From Thioflexithrix psekupsensis (GTDB taxonomy: Bacteria > Pseudomonadota > Gammaproteobacteria > Beggiatoales > Beggiatoaceae), in assembly GCF_002149925.1 (NCBI RefSeq), contig NZ_MSLT01000012.1, positions 620,001-684,000 of the forward strand: a DNA stretch of 64,000 nt, given 5' to 3'. Below, piece after piece: positions 53,172 to 63,359 of the stretch; position 1 is the first letter of the stretch, and each line of letters opens with the position of its first letter. Made by a program: the position numbers and the translations under genes. A model generated the notes under the pieces. It searched no databases. It saw only the letters and a program-made list of their open reading frames with translations, and had not been told where the DNA came from.

Positions 53172-54854
53172 AAACGGGAAATTGAAACGAAGACGCTGCT
53201 AAAGTATTGAAACTGATGTGGTTACTTTCTACCCCAAACGGGAAATTGAAACGGGTACAAGTTATTTAGGTGTAATTATATACCGAAACTTTCTACCCCA
53301 AACGGGAAATTGAAACCATATAATTAAAATATAATCATTTTTATTTAAGGTACTTTCTACCCCAAACGGGAAATTGAAACGTGATGTGGCTAATCTGGTG
53401 GAATTCCACCAAATTACTTTCTACCCCAAACGGGAAATTGAAACCACTGCGAAAGTGATGAACTTTGCAAGCTCAGCACTACTTTCTACCCCAAACGGGA
53501 AATTGAAACTTGTAAGCGGTTAAAAATATCTACCAAAATCTCTTGTCTTTCTACCCCAAACGGGAAATTGAAACTGTTTCAATATTTTCAACAAATTTAA
53601 CAATCTCTGCTTTCTACCCCAAACGGGAAATTGAAACAGAAAACCACACCCAGTCAAGCCCCATGATTAACATCTTTCTACCCCAAACGGGAAATTGAAA
53701 CAAAATCCACGCCGCGCTATCACCGAGCGAAAAGCTCTTTCTACCCCAAACGGGAAATTGAAACGGTTAAAAAGCTACAAAATTGGACTGAGTCAGAGTT
53801 CTTTCTACCCCAAACGGGAAATTGAAACTTCAATTAAGCCATCTTTTTCACTCTTAATAGCATCCTTTCTACCCCAAACGGGAAATTGAAACCATATCTA
53901 AAACCGTCACTTTTTTAAGTCCTACCTTCTTTCTACCCCAAACGGGAAATTGAAACTATGTAAGTGCCGACAACGCCTTGCGTGCAGGTTGACTTTCTAC
54001 CCCAAACGGGAAATTGAAACTATGCGAGCGCAAAGATAAATAAACAACAGATTAGTGCCTTTCTACCCCAAACGGGAAATTGAAACAAGTGAAAAGCCTA
54101 CGTTTCATGAGATTCGCAGCTTACTTTCTACCCCAAACGGGAAATTGAAACGTTTTTACAAAAGGCGACTATTTTAGGTTCTAACTTTCTACCCCAAACG
54201 GGAAATTGAAACGGATAATACAAAAAATAGGTATTGACATCATCAATACTTTCTACCCCAAACGGGAAATTGAAACTTAAATCAATGTTATAATTCATTG
54301 ATTACGCTCTTTCTTTCTACCCCAAACGGGAAATTGAAACAGCCAAAAGCTATCGCGGAGCCATCTGAATTATCAGTCTTTCTACCCCAAACGGGAAATT
54401 GAAACTTTATTATTGACAGTTAGTAATACCTCATGAATCACCTTTCTACCCCAAACGGGAAATTGAAACTAATAGAGGAACTAAAAAAGAGCGACGATGC
54501 GTCATCTTTCTACCCCAAACGGGAAATTGAAACACTACTGCCCTTCTCAAACAGTCCATACGCAAATCTCTTTCTACCCCAAACGGGAAATTGAAACTCC
54601 ACATGCTCCTGCAGCCTCCAATTCATCTAATTGCTTTCTACCCCAAACGGGAAATTGAAACAAATACACTATTAACGGCATCACTAATGCCATTCTCACT
54701 TTCTACCCCAAACGGGAAATTGAAACTAGGCTCTTTAACAACTTCTTTTTGCTGTATTTTTACCTTTCTACCCCAAACGGGAAATTGAAACGAATAGAAG
54801 TATAAGACTGGTACACAAACTGGTTACTTTCTACCCCAAACGGGAAATTGAAAC
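53172..54854. CRISPR. CRISPR array 2: 26 full repeats plus a cut repeat, 26 spacers
   Basis: Same 28-bp repeat as array 1 but inverted: on the plus strand it begins CTTTCTACCCC and ends GGGAAATTGAAAC. Full repeats start at 53225 and the last ends at 54854. The first repeat is cut to 17 bases (53172-53188) at the edge of a palindromic repeat, so one end of the array has been lost. Spacers are about 35-38 nt. One spacer (54534-54569) is identical over 36 bases to one in array 1 (24537-24573). Confidence 0.98.
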
Positions 54855-55090
54855 CCTCCGAAAAATGCGGCTTGACGCTCGATTAAGCAAAGTAATATAA
54901 TCAGTCATACTTTGTAACCTCTTGATTTCTCGTTACCGTATTCTTCGTTATCAACTTCGACCCCCTAGGGTTTTGGCGTAAACGGAGGTCGAAGTTGGGA
55001 TATTATTTCATAGCCTCATCCAAAACGCAACAAAAAAACCCAACACGCTGGAAAAAAGCCCAAAATAAAATACAAAAAACCTAAGAAAAA
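54855..55090. repeat. outer flank of CRISPR array 2
   Basis: Homologous in inverted orientation to the outer flank of array 1. It begins CCTCCGAAAAATGCGG next to the last repeat and contains the hairpin CAACTTCGACC / GGTCGAAGTTG (54952-54962 / 54987-54997). The loop sequence GTTTTGGCGTAAACGG is shared with array 1. Homology fades after about 55024. No gene is visible before lpdA. Confidence 0.75.
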
Positions 55091-56506
55091 CTACGCATGA
55101 ATCATACGACCATCCACCGCCAAAGCCACCTCATGCAAACCTTCAGACAACGTGGGATGACCGTGAATCGTGCGGGCTAAATCCTCACTACTCGCCTCAA
55201 ACTCCATCGCCAACACCGCCTCACCCAACAACTCCGAAGCCGAAATACCGAACAAATGCACACCCAAAATCCGATCCGTCTGCTTATCAGCCAACATACG
55301 AATCATCCCCGACGTATCCCCATGCGCCATCGCCCGACCGCTGGCCGCAAAAGGAAACTGACCCACCTTATACGCCACACCTGCCGCCTTCAACTCCTCT
55401 TCTGTCTTACCAACCCACGCAATCTCTGGCCACGTATAAATCACCCAAGGCATAACATCATAGTGCATTTCCGTCTTCTGTCCGGCCAAACGTTCAGCCA
55501 CCATAATCCCCTCCTCAGACCCCTTATGCGCCAACATCGGCCCCCCAATCACATCACCCACCGCATAAATACCACCAACACCCGTCCAACGTCCCGAATC
55601 CACCTTCACAAAACCGCGCTCATCCACCTGAACGCCCACCCCTTCCAAATTCAAACCTTCCGTATAAGGCTTACGTCCGACCGCCACCACCAACTTATCC
55701 ACCACCAACGACTGCACAGTGCCGTCTTTTTCATACGACAAATGCACCTCACCGCCTTTCACCTCAGCCGCGGCCAACTTCGCGCCCGTATGAATCGTCA
55801 AACCCTGCTTATTAAATTCTTTCAAAGCCGCCGTAGCGATTTTCCGATCAACAGGAGCTAAAAACGTGGGCAGAGCTTCCAAAATCGTCACCTCACTGCC
55901 CAAGCGCGACCACACACTGCCCAATTCCAAACCAATCGCCCCTGCTCCGATCACGCCCAACCGCTTAGGCACAGACGCAAAAGACAAAGCCCCCGTTGAA
56001 TCCACAATCAACTCCCCATCCACAGGCGCGATGGGCAAGCGAGCAGGAACAGACCCCGTCGCCACAATCACATTCTCAGCGCGAACCGTCTCCACAGAAC
56101 CGTCCGCCTTCGTAATCGCCACCTCATTCGCCGACACAAAACGCGCCGCCCCTTCCAAACGAGTCACCTTATTCTTACGAAACAGCCCCGCGATGCCCGA
56201 AGTCAAATTTTGCACAATCTTATCTTTCCGCGCCAACATCGTCGCCACATCCAGTTTCAAACCATCCACTGCGATGCCATGATCCGCCGCATGTTTTTGC
56301 AAATGTAAAAAATGATGAGACGAATCCAACAACGCCTTAGAAGGAATACACCCCACATTCAAACACGTACCACCTAAAACATTCGCGCCTTTTGGATCAA
56401 TCCATTTTTCCACACAAGCCGTCTTAAAACCCAACTGCGCGCAACGAATAGCCGCCACATAACCTGCGGGACCCGCGCCGATCACCAACACTTGAAAATC
56501 AGACAT
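55091..56506 (-). CDS. lpdA: dihydrolipoyl dehydrogenase
   Basis: E3 component (471 aa) that reoxidises the lipoyl group of the 2-oxoglutarate dehydrogenase complex and passes electrons to NAD+. FAD motif VIGAGPAGYVAA at the N-terminus, redox-active disulfide GGTCLNVGCIPSKALL, NAD motif GVIGAGAIGLELGSVW, and the C-terminal catalytic HGHPTLSEGLHE. It is the third gene of the sucA-sucB-lpd unit, after a gap of about 106 bp that holds a hairpin TTCTCCCCTC / GAGGGGAGAA. Confidence 0.96.
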   Translation of the reverse strand: MSDFQVLVIGAGPAGYVAAIRCAQLGFKTACVEKWIDPKGANVLGGTCLNVGCIPSKALLDSSHHFLHLQKHAADHGIAVDGLKLDVATMLARKDKIVQNLTSGIAGLFRKNKVTRLEGAARFVSANEVAITKADGSVETVRAENVIVATGSVPARLPIAPVDGELIVDSTGALSFASVPKRLGVIGAGAIGLELGSVWSRLGSEVTILEALPTFLAPVDRKIATAALKEFNKQGLTIHTGAKLAAAEVKGGEVHLSYEKDGTVQSLVVDKLVVAVGRKPYTEGLNLEGVGVQVDERGFVKVDSGRWTGVGGIYAVGDVIGGPMLAHKGSEEGIMVAERLAGQKTEMHYDVMPWVIYTWPEIAWVGKTEEELKAAGVAYKVGQFPFAASGRAMAHGDTSGMIRMLADKQTDRILGVHLFGISASELLGEAVLAMEFEASSEDLARTIHGHPTLSEGLHEVALAVDGRMIHA

Positions 56507-56612
56507 AACACAACCTCAAAAAAAACCATGAAGAAGAAAACCGCCCCGCTTCAACCTTCTCCCCTCCCAGCGACAGAGGGGAGAAAACGGGAATGGACGA
56601 AAAAAAAACGCT

Positions 56613-57785
56613 TTAAAGTTCCAACACCAAACGGGCGGGGTCTTCAACTGCCTTTTTCACCGCCACCAAGAACTGCACCGCATCGCGGCCATCAATAATA
56701 CGATGATCATAAGACAAGGCCACATACATCATCGGACGGATGACCACTTGTCCATTTTCAGCCACAGGGCGTTCCACAATATTGTGCATTCCTAAAATGG
56801 CACTTTGTGGGGGATTCAAGATAGGCGTGGACATCATCGATCCAAAAATACCGCCATTCGTGATACTAAAAGTCCCACCGGTCAAATCTTCAATCGTCAA
56901 TTTCGCATCGCGGGCTTTTTTACCGAGATCAGAAATAGACTTCTCCACATCCGCGAAAGACATCGCATCCACATCGCGTAAAATTGGCACCACCAAACCG
57001 CGAGGCGAACTCACCGCAATCCCAATATCATAATACCCGTGGTAAACAATATCATCCCCTTCCGTAGACGCATTAATAATCGGGAATTGCTGCAAAGCCG
57101 CGACAGCCGCTTTAGTAAAAAACGACATAAAACCGAGTTTAACCCCATGCCGTTTCTCAAAATCATCTTTATACTTATTCCGCAAATCCATAGCGGGCTT
57201 CATATTAATTTCGTTAAACGTCGTCAAAATCGCATGTTCCTGCTGCGCATTTAACAACCGTTTAGCCGCACTCTTACGCAAGCGCGTCATCGCCACACGC
57301 TCTTCTGACCGTGCGCCGACAGGAGCGGGCGTAACAGGAGCAGCCGTGGTTTTGCCTGCGATTGCGCCTAACATATCCGCTTTAGTCACCCGATCCCCTT
57401 GATGTGGCACAGAGGCAGGCGCAATTCCCGACTCACTGGCCAACTTACGCACCGCCGGGCTTGTTTTCGGATCACTGGCGGCCGCAGCAGGCGCAGCAGC
57501 CACCGGTGCAGCCGCAACAGGCGCAGGCGCAGCGGCCGCAGCCGTCCCCACACTCACCCGACCCAATAACTCCTCACTGGCCACTATCTCGCCCGCAGGC
57601 TTGACAATCTCAGTCAACACCCCCGCTTGACCCGCGACCACTTCCAAGACCACTTTATCCGTCTCAATATCAACCAATTTCTCGCCTTCGGCAACTGCAT
57701 CACCGGGCTTTTTATACCATTCCAACACCACCGCTTCAGCCACAGACTCAGCCAAAACAGGCACTTTAACTTCTTCAACAGACAT
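56613..57785 (-). CDS. sucB: dihydrolipoyllysine succinyltransferase (E2 of 2-oxoglutarate dehydrogenase)
   Basis: A 390-aa E2 core protein. The lipoyl domain (1-75) has the lipoylated lysine in [12 protein letters not shown]; an Ala/Pro-rich linker (80-105) is followed by the E3-binding domain ([15 protein letters not shown]) and the catalytic domain with [10 protein letters not shown] at the C-terminus. Lies between sucA and lpdA; a hairpin CCGACAG / CTGTCGG sits in the 81-bp sucA-sucB gap. Confidence 0.96.
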   Translation of the reverse strand: MSVEEVKVPVLAESVAEAVVLEWYKKPGDAVAEGEKLVDIETDKVVLEVVAGQAGVLTEIVKPAGEIVASEELLGRVSVGTAAAAAPAPVAAAPVAAAPAAAASDPKTSPAVRKLASESGIAPASVPHQGDRVTKADMLGAIAGKTTAAPVTPAPVGARSEERVAMTRLRKSAAKRLLNAQQEHAILTTFNEINMKPAMDLRNKYKDDFEKRHGVKLGFMSFFTKAAVAALQQFPIINASTEGDDIVYHGYYDIGIAVSSPRGLVVPILRDVDAMSFADVEKSISDLGKKARDAKLTIEDLTGGTFSITNGGIFGSMMSTPILNPPQSAILGMHNIVERPVAENGQVVIRPMMYVALSYDHRIIDGRDAVQFLVAVKKAVEDPARLVLEL

Positions 57786-57866
57786 TATTATTTTCCTTTT
57801 GGTGGACTAAAAAAACCAAACACCCGACAGAAATTCCCCAAAAAACTCCTGTCGGACTCAAAAAAA

Positions 57867-60692
57867 CTAAGCAGTACGACGTTTAGCCGACCGCTCATCC
57901 AACTGCAACGCATCATTCAAAAAGTCAAGCAACTGCTGACGATGCACCTGCAACGACCCCACCGCCGGCGAAGCCGAAGCAGGACGGCCAGCATACTCAA
58001 TGCGGCCACTCTCCTCATGACCCAAATTCACATCCATGTGCGCCCGCATATACCACCACGCGCCTTGATTACGTGGTTCTTCCTGCACCCAAACCCGATG
58101 CTTCACATGAGGATAACGCGCCAACACCTCAGCAATCGCCTGTTTAGGATACGGATAAAGCTGTTCTAAACGAATAATCGCCACTTCATCAATACCATGT
58201 TCCTCGCGGGCTTCAACCAAGTCGTAATAAACCTTACCGCTACAGAACAACAAACGATTCACTTTCTCAGGGACAATATTTGGATCGACTTCATCGATCA
58301 CCACCTGAAAACCGCGATCCGTAAATTCCTCAAAATGCGACACGGCGCGTTTATGACGCAACAAACTCTTAGGAGTCATGACAATCAAAGGCTTACGATA
58401 AGGACGCAACATCTGACGACGCAACATGTGGAAACACTGCGCGGGCGTAGTAGGATTACAAACCTGAATATTATCCTCTGCACACAACTGCAAATACCGC
58501 TCTAAACGCGCTGAAGAATGCTCAGGCCCCTGACCATCATAACCATGTGGCAACAACATCACGAGACCGCTCAAGCGTCCCCATTTCGACTCAGAAGAAC
58601 TAATAAACTGATCAATCACCACTTGCGCGCCATTGGCAAAATCACCAAACTGCGCCTCCCAAATCACCAAGGTATGCGGATCAGAAGAACTAAAACCAAA
58701 CTCAAATCCTAAAACCGCTTCTTCGGACAACAGCGAATTAATCACCAAAAAATTCGCCTGCTTATCCGACAACTTACGCAAAGGCAAATACGTTTCACCC
58801 GTTTCCGCTTCATGTAAAACAGCGTGACGATGGGCAAACGTACCGCGTCCACAATCTTGACCTGACAAACGCACCGGAGTCCCTGCTTCCAACAAACTGG
58901 CATAAGCCAACGTCTCCGCACACCCCCAATCCAATGGCAACTCACCCAATCCCATTTTCCGCCGCGCATCCATCAATTTCGCCACACTGCGATTTAATTG
59001 GAAACCGTCGGGCAATGTTGTAAAACGTTTAATCAAATCTTGCAACACATCAAGGGAAATCGTTGTGTCACATTCCTGTGTCCAATGCGTACCGACAAAC
59101 GGCCGCCAATCAATCATATTCTTAAATTCCAAACTCACCGGACGCGACACCACATCCTTTGTTTTCAAAGAAGCGCGATACTGTTGTAACATCAGCTCGC
59201 CTTCTTCTGGCCCGATAATGCCCTGCTGTGCCAACTTTTGCGCATACAAGGCTTGGGTTTTCACTTGCTGATTAATCTTGCGATACATAACAGGCTGTGT
59301 CGCGGCGGGTTCATCGGCTTCGTTATGCCCGTGGCGGCGATAGCATACCAAATCAATTACGACATCCTTATTAAACGCCATGCGATAATCCATGGCCAAG
59401 CGTGTCACAAAAATCACCGCTTCCGGATCATCTCCATTCACATGAAAAATCGGCGACTGCACCATTTTCGCCACATCAGTACAATACAAAGTCGAACGCG
59501 AATCCAACGGATCACTGGTGGTAAAACCAATCTGGTTATTAATCACAATATGCACCGTACCGCCCGTGCCATAACCGCGAGTTTCGGCCAAATTCAGCGT
59601 TTCCAAAATCACACCTTGACCGGCAAACGCCGCATCCCCGTGAATCAAAATCGGCAACACTGAATTTTTATTATTGCCGCGGCGTTCTTGTCTGGCGCGT
59701 ACAGAACCTTCCACGACAGGATTAATAATTTCCAAATGCGACGGATTAAATGCCAAGGCCAAATGCACATTGCCACCGGGCGTACTGACATCAGAAGAAA
59801 ACCCTTGATGATATTTCACATCGCCAGAGCCTTGTGTGCCTTGGTGTTCTGTTTTGCCTTCAAATTCTGAAAACAAATCTTTAGGACGTTTACCTAAAAT
59901 ATTCACCAACACATTTAAGCGTCCGCGGTGCGCCATTCCGATCACCACTTCCGCCACACCCAAACCGCCCGCCCGCTGAATCAAATCGTCTAACAAAGGA
60001 ATGGTACTTTCGCCCCCTTCCAAAGAAAAACGCTTCTGACCCACATATTGCGTATGCAAATAATCTTCTAAACCTTGTGCTGCCGTGAGACGTTCTAAAA
60101 TTTGTTTTTTCGTCTCCACATCCAGCTTAAACTCTCCCTTGGCCCCTTCTAAATACTGCTGAATCCAACGTTTTTGCGTGGTATCGGTAATGTGCATGTA
60201 TTCTGCACCGATAGTATTGCAATAAACTTTTTTCAACAACGCGATCACATTGGACAATTTTTCGCGTTCCGTACCATATAATGACCCCGTGTCAAAGGTC
60301 GCATTCATATCCGCCGCGGTTAAACCGTAAAACTCAGGGTCTAAATCAGGGACAGCATGACGCTCTTGCAAGTTCAAAGGGTCTAATTGCGCCCGCTGAT
60401 GTCCACGAAAACGATACGCATTGATTAAACGCAACACCGCTGCTTGCTTTTTCGCAAACGCCGCCAGCATCGCCTCATCAATGACTCCACCTGAGCTGCG
60501 TTGTGGCTTATAATCGGTATAGCGAGCTTGAATCGGTAAATGAGGTACTTCAGGCTGTGACAGCGGTTGTTCTTGTTGCAAGCGTGCGAAATACTGCCGC
60601 CAGCCGACATCGACTTGTTGGGGATCAATCAAGTAGGTTTCGTACAATTCATCAATAAAGTCAGCATTATAGAGATAGCTTTGTGTATCCAT
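57867..60692 (-). CDS. sucA: 2-oxoglutarate dehydrogenase E1 component
   Basis: Thiamine-dependent decarboxylase (941 aa) of the TCA cycle. Visible blocks: GMAHRGRLNVLVNILG, ILIHGDAAFAGQG and the thiamine region NNQIGFTTSDP, then HGYDGQGPEHSSARLERYLQL. I choose the ATG at 60692 (AGGAAC upstream) over a TTG five codons earlier. It is the first gene of sucA-sucB-lpdA and is divergent from mdh across a 274-bp AT-rich region. Part of its 5' coding sequence (60470-60551) is duplicated at 63360-63441. Confidence 0.96.
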   Translation of the reverse strand: MDTQSYLYNADFIDELYETYLIDPQQVDVGWRQYFARLQQEQPLSQPEVPHLPIQARYTDYKPQRSSGGVIDEAMLAAFAKKQAAVLRLINAYRFRGHQRAQLDPLNLQERHAVPDLDPEFYGLTAADMNATFDTGSLYGTEREKLSNVIALLKKVYCNTIGAEYMHITDTTQKRWIQQYLEGAKGEFKLDVETKKQILERLTAAQGLEDYLHTQYVGQKRFSLEGGESTIPLLDDLIQRAGGLGVAEVVIGMAHRGRLNVLVNILGKRPKDLFSEFEGKTEHQGTQGSGDVKYHQGFSSDVSTPGGNVHLALAFNPSHLEIINPVVEGSVRARQERRGNNKNSVLPILIHGDAAFAGQGVILETLNLAETRGYGTGGTVHIVINNQIGFTTSDPLDSRSTLYCTDVAKMVQSPIFHVNGDDPEAVIFVTRLAMDYRMAFNKDVVIDLVCYRRHGHNEADEPAATQPVMYRKINQQVKTQALYAQKLAQQGIIGPEEGELMLQQYRASLKTKDVVSRPVSLEFKNMIDWRPFVGTHWTQECDTTISLDVLQDLIKRFTTLPDGFQLNRSVAKLMDARRKMGLGELPLDWGCAETLAYASLLEAGTPVRLSGQDCGRGTFAHRHAVLHEAETGETYLPLRKLSDKQANFLVINSLLSEEAVLGFEFGFSSSDPHTLVIWEAQFGDFANGAQVVIDQFISSSESKWGRLSGLVMLLPHGYDGQGPEHSSARLERYLQLCAEDNIQVCNPTTPAQCFHMLRRQMLRPYRKPLIVMTPKSLLRHKRAVSHFEEFTDRGFQVVIDEVDPNIVPEKVNRLLFCSGKVYYDLVEAREEHGIDEVAIIRLEQLYPYPKQAIAEVLARYPHVKHRVWVQEEPRNQGAWWYMRAHMDVNLGHEESGRIEYAGRPASASPAVGSLQVHRQQLLDFLNDALQLDERSAKRRTA

Positions 60693-60966
60693 TTTTGTTC
60701 CTATCAAAAGATGTTTTGGCTCACTGGATCATTTTATCAAAGTATAATGATAAGTTATTTGTTATCATAAATCGAAGTTTATTTGTACGGCTTGTCTTAG
60801 TCCATACCCTTAAACTCAAAAGCAGGTGATTCATCGTGACAACATCCCGTATTGTAAGGGATTTTACGACGACTTCCTGACTTTTACGGCCTGGGTTCAA
60901 CAAAAAAATAACCGAACTCCGGCCAACTCCTCACCAACACTCAAAACAACGTAAAGGAAATACATT

Positions 60967-61944
60967 ATGAAACAACCCGTTCGTGTTGCCATCACTGGAG
61001 GCGCAGGTCAAATTTCTTATTCTTTACTGTTTCGCATTGCCTCAGGCGAAATGTTGGGCGCGGATCAGCCCATCATTTTACACCTGTTAGAAATGCCTGT
61101 GGCCTTAGAAGCCTTAAAAGGTGTGGCGATGGAAATTGATGACTGTGCTTATCCGTTGCTGCACGACATCGTCATGAGCGACGATTTGAAAGTCACGTTT
61201 ACCGACGTAGAATATGCGTTATTGGTCGGTGCGACTCCGCGTGGACCTGGGATGGAGCGTAACGACTTATTGCGTATTAACGGCGACATTTTCACCAAAC
61301 AAGGCAAAGCCTTAAACGATTACGCCAAACGCAATGTAAAAGTGTTGGTCGTCGGCAATCCAGCCAATACGAATGCGTATATTGCGATGAAATCCGCGCC
61401 TGATTTAGACGCGAAAAATTTCACAGCCATGACACGTTTAGACCACAATCGGGCATTAAGCCAATTAGCGGCCAAAACAGGTTCACGTGTCACTGACATT
61501 AAGAAAATGGTCGTTTGGGGCAACCATTCTGCCACACAATACCCTGACATCAGCCATACAACTGTAGCAGGCAAAGCGGCAAAAGAGTTAGTGGATCAAG
61601 AGTGGATCGTGAATGATTTCATCCCCACCGTACAACAACGTGGTGCGGCGATCATTAAAGCACGTGGCAAATCCAGTGCGGCATCGGCAGGTTACGCGGC
61701 GTTAGAACACGTGCGCGATTGGGCGATGGGAACAGGTGACAATTGGGTGAGCATGGCGATCCCCAGCGATGGCAGTTATGGGATTCCCGAAGGCTTAATT
61801 TACTCTTTCCCTGTGACCACGAAAGACGGCGAATACAGCATTGTACAAGGTTTAGAGATCGACGAATTCAGCCGCGCCCGCATGGATGCCACCCAAAAAG
61901 AATTAGAACAAGAACGCGATGCGGTAGCTGATTTATTGGCTTAA
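60967..61944 (+). CDS. mdh: malate dehydrogenase
   Basis: NAD-dependent malate dehydrogenase (325 aa) of the cytosolic-type group. Dinucleotide motif [19 protein letters not shown] (the second position is Q-I instead of the usual G-N-I-G), catalytic region [18 protein letters not shown] and [16 protein letters not shown], where Asp and His form the relay. The 5' part (61020-61102) is duplicated in the scar at 63442-63524. It ends in a strong terminator. Confidence 0.95.
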   Translation: MKQPVRVAITGGAGQISYSLLFRIASGEMLGADQPIILHLLEMPVALEALKGVAMEIDDCAYPLLHDIVMSDDLKVTFTDVEYALLVGATPRGPGMERNDLLRINGDIFTKQGKALNDYAKRNVKVLVVGNPANTNAYIAMKSAPDLDAKNFTAMTRLDHNRALSQLAAKTGSRVTDIKKMVVWGNHSATQYPDISHTTVAGKAAKELVDQEWIVNDFIPTVQQRGAAIIKARGKSSAASAGYAALEHVRDWAMGTGDNWVSMAIPSDGSYGIPEGLIYSFPVTTKDGEYSIVQGLEIDEFSRARMDATQKELEQERDAVADLLA

Positions 61945-61982
61945 TGGCGAGTTTTTAAGGCTTAATTAAAAGCCAATTCAAT

Positions 61983-62020
61983 AGGGATAACATCGGTGGT
62001 GGTGTTATCCCTTGTTTATT
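61983..62020 (+). terminator. Rho-independent terminator of mdh
   Basis: Stem AGGGATAACA / TGTTATCCCT (61983-61992 / 62003-62012) with a ten-base loop, followed by TGTTTATT. The arms match those of the acnB terminator. Confidence 0.85.
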
Positions 62021-63260
62021 ACCGCCTCTGCATAATCACAATATATTCATTATTCATGGTGCTGGCGGTTTTTCCTATGATATTGCTTGGGCTGTTTTTG
62101 CTGGGCATTCTTTTGTTGGGTATATTTCTGATGAAAGTATTTTTATGTTCAAATCCATGTGCTTGAAACAATGATTTTGTTATTTCATCGGTTTCCAATA
62201 TCACCTCTTTGACTCTCCTATTTCCCACAACATAACACGCATAGCCGCCTTTTTTTATCACTTTTGCAACATGCGCAATCGATTGGCTATAATCAACATA
62301 AAAACTATAAACCTCTTTGGCTCTTTTCTCGTCTAATTCGGCTATTTTTTCAATCGCCTCATCTATGATTTTAACCCCTAGCTTAGTCACATTTCTGGCC
62401 TTTCCGCCCATCAGTTGGTTATCGATTTGACTGGCGTTTTCAATGCCAAGCCATTGATTTGATAAGCGAGAAAATTGGCCGTATGCCACTGTTGTTTTAC
62501 TGTCGCCATAAGGCGGAGAGGTGACGACAATATCAATAGAATTATCGTCTATTTTTTCAATATTTTCAGAAGAATTAAACGCATAAATAACAGCTTCAAC
62601 ATCCTTTCTTTTCTCGATATAGTCTTTTAATCCTTTTCTATTGCGCGCTAATTTAGAATTAATCATTCCAAATACATCAGGATTAAATTTATCCCGTTGT
62701 TTTTCTGGCATTCGATAAAGTTTAAATTCACTATTTCTTGTCAAGCTGCTTTCTCTAATCGTTTCACTGAATGCCACCCAGAAAAATTGCTTAATCTTTT
62801 CATCTTTAATATTATCTATAAAAGTTTTAATTATTGCTAATTTTTCTTTAGTTTCATTTTTAAACCAAAAATCAATATTTTTAAAATCAGGAACAACAAC
62901 ATTAATCGTATTGATGCCAAAATTCAGCGAAAATAAAAACGCATTAAATTCTTTTAAATATAAATCTAAAATTGGCAATTCTATTACCGTCGTTTTAGCT
63001 TCAGCAATTAATCTTGCCATTGGATTTAAATCCGTCCCAAAAGCGTTAATTCCTTTTAAAGTGGCCTCGACCAGAGATGTTCCCGTGCCGCAATAGGGAT
63101 CAAATAACCTTATTGCATTTTTACCATAAAGATTAATTAATCTATTTGCAATTTGAGGAATCATCATTGCGGGATAATTATGATAACAATGGGTATATTC
63201 TTTAACATTAGCAGTTCTAAAATCCCAAGAAGTATCTAAATATTTGTTTTCAGTTTTCAT
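62019..63260 (-). CDS. DNA methyltransferase (TSPPY type)
   Basis: A 413-aa methyltransferase. The SAM-binding motif I is RLFDPYCGTGTSLVEATLKG (about residues 47-66) and the catalytic motif IV is IDIVVTSPPYGDSKTT (about 245). TSPPY favours N4-cytosine, though adenine cannot be ruled out. AT-rich codon use differs from the flanking mdh and hrpA, which points to transfer. A truncated partner frame ends 3 bp before its start. The insertion sits between mdh and a scar made from sucA and mdh pieces. Confidence 0.88.
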   Translation of the reverse strand: MKTENKYLDTSWDFRTANVKEYTHCYHNYPAMMIPQIANRLINLYGKNAIRLFDPYCGTGTSLVEATLKGINAFGTDLNPMARLIAEAKTTVIELPILDLYLKEFNAFLFSLNFGINTINVVVPDFKNIDFWFKNETKEKLAIIKTFIDNIKDEKIKQFFWVAFSETIRESSLTRNSEFKLYRMPEKQRDKFNPDVFGMINSKLARNRKGLKDYIEKRKDVEAVIYAFNSSENIEKIDDNSIDIVVTSPPYGDSKTTVAYGQFSRLSNQWLGIENASQIDNQLMGGKARNVTKLGVKIIDEAIEKIAELDEKRAKEVYSFYVDYSQSIAHVAKVIKKGGYACYVVGNRRVKEVILETDEITKSLFQAHGFEHKNTFIRNIPNKRMPSKNSPSNIIGKTASTMNNEYIVIMQRR

Positions 63261-63263
63261 GAT

Positions 63264-63359
63264 TTATATATCTTCTATTTTTTGAAACAATAAGTGTAAT
63301 TTATCTTCAAATATTCTAAAACCTGTTCCATGATTTCTTGCCCTAGTTTTTTTGTCATA
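63264..63359 (-). pseudogene. C-terminal remnant of a gene upstream of the methyltransferase
   Basis: On the minus strand a 31-codon frame YDKKTRARNHGTGFRIFED... ends at TAA 63264-63266, three bases before the methyltransferase ATG. Its left (5') edge meets the sucA-derived fragment at about 63360. Such tight spacing suggests a former operon partner, most simply the restriction enzyme of the pair, of which only the C-terminus remains. I base this on position, not on a recognised motif. Confidence 0.5.

Noticed and set aside
52560-53185. Overlapping frames with repeated HMPCGNAVTTCHVEYKQG
   Set aside because: They are translations of the palindromic repeat on both strands; they have no ribosome-binding sites and change with each repeat copy.
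58197-59870. Plus-strand frames antisense to sucA
   Set aside because: They are shadows of a well supported gene and show no families or start signals.
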